A stretch of 42,679 bases of DNA, from the NCBI GenBank assembly GCA_905178155.1, contig CAJINV010000035.1, positions 72,982 to 115,660 on the forward strand, in the 5' to 3' direction. The notes beneath the pieces are model-generated. The model was not told where the DNA came from. It ran no database searches and saw nothing but the letters and a program-made list of their open reading frames with translations. The DNA is from Amoebophrya sp. A120. Lineage: Eukaryota; Sar; Dinophyceae; Syndiniales; Amoebophryaceae. Positions 39,172 to 42,679 of this stretch are shown here, piece after piece (position 1 is the stretch's first letter; each line of letters starts with the position of its first letter). The translations under genes were made by a program, and so were the position numbers.

Positions 39172-42106
39172 CATTTTTCTTCCGTCCCACTCGTGGTGGC
39201 TTCCTGCCAAAACTCCTTGCCGACCCCAATGAACTCCAGCGCCTTCTCGCACACCGCCCGCTCGGTAAATCCCGGAAAAAAACAACGTACTCATATACTC
39301 ATAGTTAGGGTTGCAATACAACATCACGAAAATGTAGCAGCTCGTTTCTCAATATACGAATAAACATCGACTTTCAGAAAAATTGTATTAGGCATGCAAG
39401 TGATTTACATATGATGTACGAGTACGACACTGTGTTTCTTGCAATGCATACGGCAGCACAACCGAGAAAATTCGAGCATGTTTTCGCGTAAATTTCGTAC
39501 GACCCGTTACCTTCTGTAAACGCCGTGTCCGCCCTCCCGAGGTACCTGCTAGATTATCCAATATGAAATCCTCTCCGCCCGCAATCTGCAACTGCAATCA
39601 TGGCAGCACGCACGCAAATACTCTACGAGTTCACTTCTGTCATGCCAGTTCTGCGTCACAGAGCGGGCGCGAGGCCGGTGTTGCATGGCGTATCTCACCT
39701 GTTGCAAAGTTCATCTTGGCCTTGAAGAGCGACACGGCGGTTGGTGTGGCTGACCCCGGCGGAGAATACAACACGATTTCCTGTAGACCGGGAGTTGGCG
39801 GCTGACGGTCCTAGTTTCGAAGTGGAGAGGTTTATTGTAACGCAAACTCAATACCGAGGACGAGCTCAAATTCAAAATCAAATCCGAGCACCGTCTAGAA
39901 GTAGTCTTCACATCTTACAAATCCGCACTAACAATCTCACTATTCAAAGTCTAGTTTTTGAGTTTCTCATGCTTTAACCGTACTTATTCTCAAGGAGCTT
40001 TCCCTAGCGTGACCGCAGCCATGGCAGCTCATCTCCTTCGGAGTAGTAGAAAAGCCAGCATGTCATGCGGACTCAAGATGAATCAGGCCTTCTTTGCTTG
40101 CTGTTCTCTTTCTCACTTTTTGTTTTTTTCTTTTCCTTTATCTTTCGATCGCAGTAAGAATTACTTAGCCTGCTCCTGTTTGCTTCCTGGCCTTTTTCCT
40201 TGCGCAGACGAGTTCTTTCCTTTGCCTCCATCATCATGCTCATTTTCCGCACGTCGATCTACGAGAAGACGAAACAGTGTCCTTCAAAAAATGAACCAAA
40301 AATTGTTCATACACAGTCTTCGTCGCCACACAGCGTCGCGAGGGACAAAGCGGGCTCGTGCGCATTCACGGACTTGAAAAGGAGCCGCACTGGACGATGG
40401 ACCACGGAGCTCACGGAGACGGACGCAGTATGGTCTCGCAAAAACGTCTGAGTCTCGAGTCGTGTAAAAACGCTATGAATGATGTCGTAGTTTTCCGCAA
40501 GAAAATGAAAATCCTGGAAACTAGTCAGGGGCTTCGCGCAGGAGACCGCGACCACGATCCACCGACTTCCTCGAGGACGAAACCCCTGCGCACAGCATGC
40601 AAGAATGTGCAGCTAGTACTGCTCCTGTGGTTCAGTTCAAGAAAGGAGCAGGTCCTGATGATCTGCATGTTCCGTATCCATTTGTCAACCACACGGCCCC
40701 AACAAACCCAAACGTCTTTATGTTGGATATGCATCTCTATCGCGCTGCTCTTCCTTCGCGAGCGACAGCTTCTGTCTGCCGACGACAAAGCTGATTTTCC
40801 CTTCCCGGAAATCTTTTGTTTTCTCGCTGGAGGCGGAATATCCAATGGAAACATGTCTGGGCAGCTTGGAAAAGCGCAACGCTTGTCATGCAAATTTTAC
40901 AAGACTCGTGAAATAAGTCGGTAATATTGCCCTAGCATCACAGATTTCCTGAACGCTTCTTGTTCTAGATGCCTGTTGGGCCAGACAGATGCCATCGCCG
41001 CGTAGCAAAAACTGGACTCCTGTTTCTGCTCACGCAATACAGATTCTTGCAGAATCCAAAAACAGCATAACAACAAACTTCACTCTTCCACCTGACCCAG
41101 ACACATTTGCATTTGATACGACCCATTCGTCTTCAAATCGAATCAGTAAACTTCCGTTGCGACCTATGGTGTGGGAAAATTCCTCCTCCCCACTCTCAAA
41201 TCACATTATACTTTGGAACGCCGATTTGCGTACTGAATTCAGCCCTGTCTTGCGAGATGGCAAGTGTAGAGGTCTTTCGTTGCGTCATGCACGCGGGTGG
41301 CTGCATGCTAAAAAGCTACGCCGAGAAATCCACACTCGAGGAGGTACTGAGATCCGTCTGTCGTTGAAGGCGAGGCAGGGCTGATCTGTGCACACGTATG
41401 CACAGGTATAGCATCACAAGTTCCGCTTTGAATATGCCGAGAAGGGATTTTTCCTTTTGGTACAACCATGCAGCATGTAGCAGGGGGACGAAAATCGCTG
41501 GTAGAGGTTGTAGCGGTCCGGATCCAAATACCTGTACAAGCCGGAAAGGAGTGTTGGGTCCAAAATCTCTACCCACTCGAGTAAAAGTTTCGGAATTCCG
41601 GTCGGATCACCTGTACGGAAGAAGGACTCCACACATTCGCGTGACACTTTCGGAAAGAGTAGGTGGGTGTTCGCTGGGACGAGGTTTTGTTTTTCCGGTC
41701 CAAACATTTTCGGAAACCCCGGATTTGCGGAACAAAGGTCGGTTTCAAACTCTCTAAAACGATCACCTCGCCGTTCATGGTACGCGTCAAAAGGGTCCGA
41801 AAGTGCGAAGACGCTCGTCTTTGCAGCGGAGGTTTTTTCAGGGACCCCTGCTGCCCGCAGTCTCTGGGTGACACGATCAATCGTCTCGCTGATACGATCG
41901 ACGTCTCGCTGAGAATGTGCGCGCGACGAGAAGAAGACTTGGCAGCGTTCGATGTTAATCGAGATCGGTCTTCTCCTTAGATCGGTACGATCATACCAGA
42001 TTTCCTCGGCCACGTCATGGCGATGTCCACTACTGTCGTACTCTTGCCAGTCCACCCCATGTCCCGAAAAGCGGCCGCGTGGGATCTCCTTGGCGGGGAC
42101 ATCAAA
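39172..42106 (-). CDS. Paralogue of the 1289-residue gene, 5' incomplete
   Basis: Visible exons: 41458-42106, 41116-41166, 40734-40836, 40313-40433, 39700-39780, about 39449-39544 and 39172-about 39272. Exon 41458-42106 has the same order as its relative: IERCQVFFS, then GFPKMFG...QNLVP...LFPK, then FFRTGDPTGIP. Later exons match the relative's C-terminal third: GRNGSLLIRFEDEW, SSEKTKDFREG, VRLLFKSVNAHEPALS.ATLCG, YSPPGSATPTAVSLFKAK, ADTAFTEGNG, and CEKALEFIGVGKEFW before TGA. The first visible exon is preceded by an acceptor-like TTTTTAG, so the N-terminal half lies further upstream, perhaps outside the window. Function unknown. Confidence 0.75.
39273..39448 (-). mobile_element. Introner, family B-like
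   Basis: Ends AAAACAACGTACTCATATAC and GTACGAGTACGACACTGTGT are imperfect inverted copies. It separates YAKTCSNFLGCAAV from GFTERAVCEKALEF. The relative is uninterrupted at this place. Exact borders are uncertain by several bases. Confidence 0.6.
39545..39699 (-). other. Intron at a position shared by both paralogues
   Basis: Flanked by CAGGT-like repeats. It separates KAKMNFAT from (Y)LGRADTAFTEG, the counterpart of the KINSADG/NGNCGKAK junction in the relative. The GT-AG register (GTGAGATACG ... TCTAGCAG) would put the next exon out of the frame demanded by homology. Confidence 0.6.
39781..40312 (-). other. GT-AG intron, 532 bp
   Basis: Minus strand: GAC GAA GAC TGT, then GTATGAACAATT ... 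CCGGTCTACAG, then GAAATCGTG; joins ATLCGDEDC to EIVLYSPPG in frame. Longest intron in the window. The relative has no intron here. Contains a TCATGCTTTAACC segment and other box-like words but no clear TIR. Confidence 0.65.
40434..40733 (-). mobile_element. Introner, family A-like
   Basis: Ends CGCAAAAACGTCTGAGTCTC and CAAACCCAAACGTCTTTATG followed by TTGGATATGC. TSD TCTC (40434-40437 and 40734-40737). Joins KEEQRDRD to HTASVSVSSVV in frame. The relative has no intron here. Confidence 0.75.
40837..41115 (-). mobile_element. Introner, family A
   Basis: Ends TATCCAATGGAAACATGTCT and CCAGACACATTTGCATTTGA. Joins RFEDEWVV to SASSEKTKDF. The relative reads straight through here (FLKTNWSSEATKCF). 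Confidence 0.8.
41167..41457 (-). mobile_element. Introner, family C
   Basis: Ends GGGAAAATTCCTCCTCCCCA and GAGAAGGGATTTTTCCTTTT match the family C core seen at 36764-37090. TSD TGGT (41167-41170 and 41458-41461). Joins YMLHGCT to IGRNGSLLIRF. The relative reads straight through (YMVRGCDGSLL). Confidence 0.82.
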
Positions 42107-42679
42107 CTAAAAATCACCCTTCGTCCCCATGCTCAAACTGAAACTTTTTCTGCAAGTTGAGATGCGTAGTACGTAAGTCACTTTGTATTTTGGCATGAAG
42201 CATGATCATCTTCTATTTGGCGTAGGATCATGCCTCTGGTGTTGTAGGCCAAACAGCATCTAGAGAATGGTGGACGGCACCATGCAAAAAGCCGACCTCG
42301 ACGCCCCCCAGCTTTAGCTTTGCCAAACATAGCCGCCGGGGCGGGGGTAGTGAGGTCGTGGGCGTTTTCTTGCCGGCTGCCGCCTTGGCCGCGGCTTTGC
42401 TTTTTCTGGGCTCGACATACCGCCGTGAGTAGCATTATGCCGCACGATATGGCGGCCGCTCGAGAAACATTGCAAATTTTGGCAAATCTCCGAAATTCCT
42501 TTCCAGAGCCCAGCCCCCATGCTATGGCGCCGATCCGGGTGCCACGGGGGGCGCCCAAAAAGCGAAGAAAAATCGGGCCCATAGCATGCGGATTGGCTTT
42601 GCGCGTCTGGGGCGCTTTTTCTTTTTCGCGTTTTTATTTTTCACGCCGGCGCTTTTTGCAAAGCTTCCCAGGCTCTGAA
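42107..42679. other. Upstream of the visible paralogue; no gene supported
   Basis: It starts with an acceptor-like TTTTTAG on the minus strand, so at least part should be intron. A minus-strand open frame (42178-42582) is Arg/Gly/Ala-rich with no match to the relative's sequence. A 10-bp perfect inverted repeat CATGCTATGG lies at 42518-42527 and 42579-42588. Confidence 0.5.

Noticed and set aside
42178-42582. Minus-strand 134-codon frame as the first exon of the second paralogue
   Set aside because: Does not resemble the corresponding part of the relative, and an acceptor-like TTTTTAG at 42107 puts intron sequence immediately upstream of the real exon.

Overview
This is a eukaryotic window: every convincing gene is split by many introns and the left third is satellite DNA. 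All five supported genes lie on the minus strand (about 15.9-42.1 kb), and most introns are short (about 150-330 bp) mobile introns, or introners, with terminal inverted repeats (TIRs) and 3-7 bp target-site duplications (TSDs). One-way gene order plus TIR-bearing introners, often without GT-AG ends, best fits an alveolate, probably a dinoflagellate of the Amoebophrya (Syndiniales) type. That assignment is inference; no rRNA, tRNA or spliced leader was seen.

Layout. 199-645: a GA-rich minisatellite followed by its own CT-rich complement. 1800-4070: a 453-bp higher-order satellite built of alternating 226- and 227-bp half units, each centred on a 29-nt palindrome. 4072-7545: 26 copies of a 132-bp satellite. 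7548-14590: about 46 copies of a 134-bp satellite, interrupted near its left edge by three copies of a 193-bp unit that carry a 31-bp palindrome.

Genes, all minus: (1) 15865-21085, a divergent protein kinase, STK16/NAK-like in its catalytic loop and DMG motif, with a Cys4 finger and a long low-complexity insert; (2) 24026-28429, a 594-residue protein of unknown function in 12 exons whose frame closes exactly; (3) 28824-about 30413, an acidic protein of unknown function with a basic C-terminus, 5' end unresolved; (4) 32055-37967, a 1289-residue protein of unknown function in 10 exons that contains two copies of a roughly 310-residue unit; (5) 39172-42106, a 5'-incomplete paralogue of gene 4. 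Genes 4 and 5 share their C-termini and a block of downstream DNA, so they are a duplicated pair, yet most of their introns are at different places.

The most interesting signal is the introner system: at least six TIR families share one internal box (TTGTSATGC), the same hairpin module recurs inside two of the satellites, and the two paralogues show introns present in one copy and absent from the other. Exon joins were derived by hand from reading frame, TSDs and paralogue comparison; no transcript data were available.
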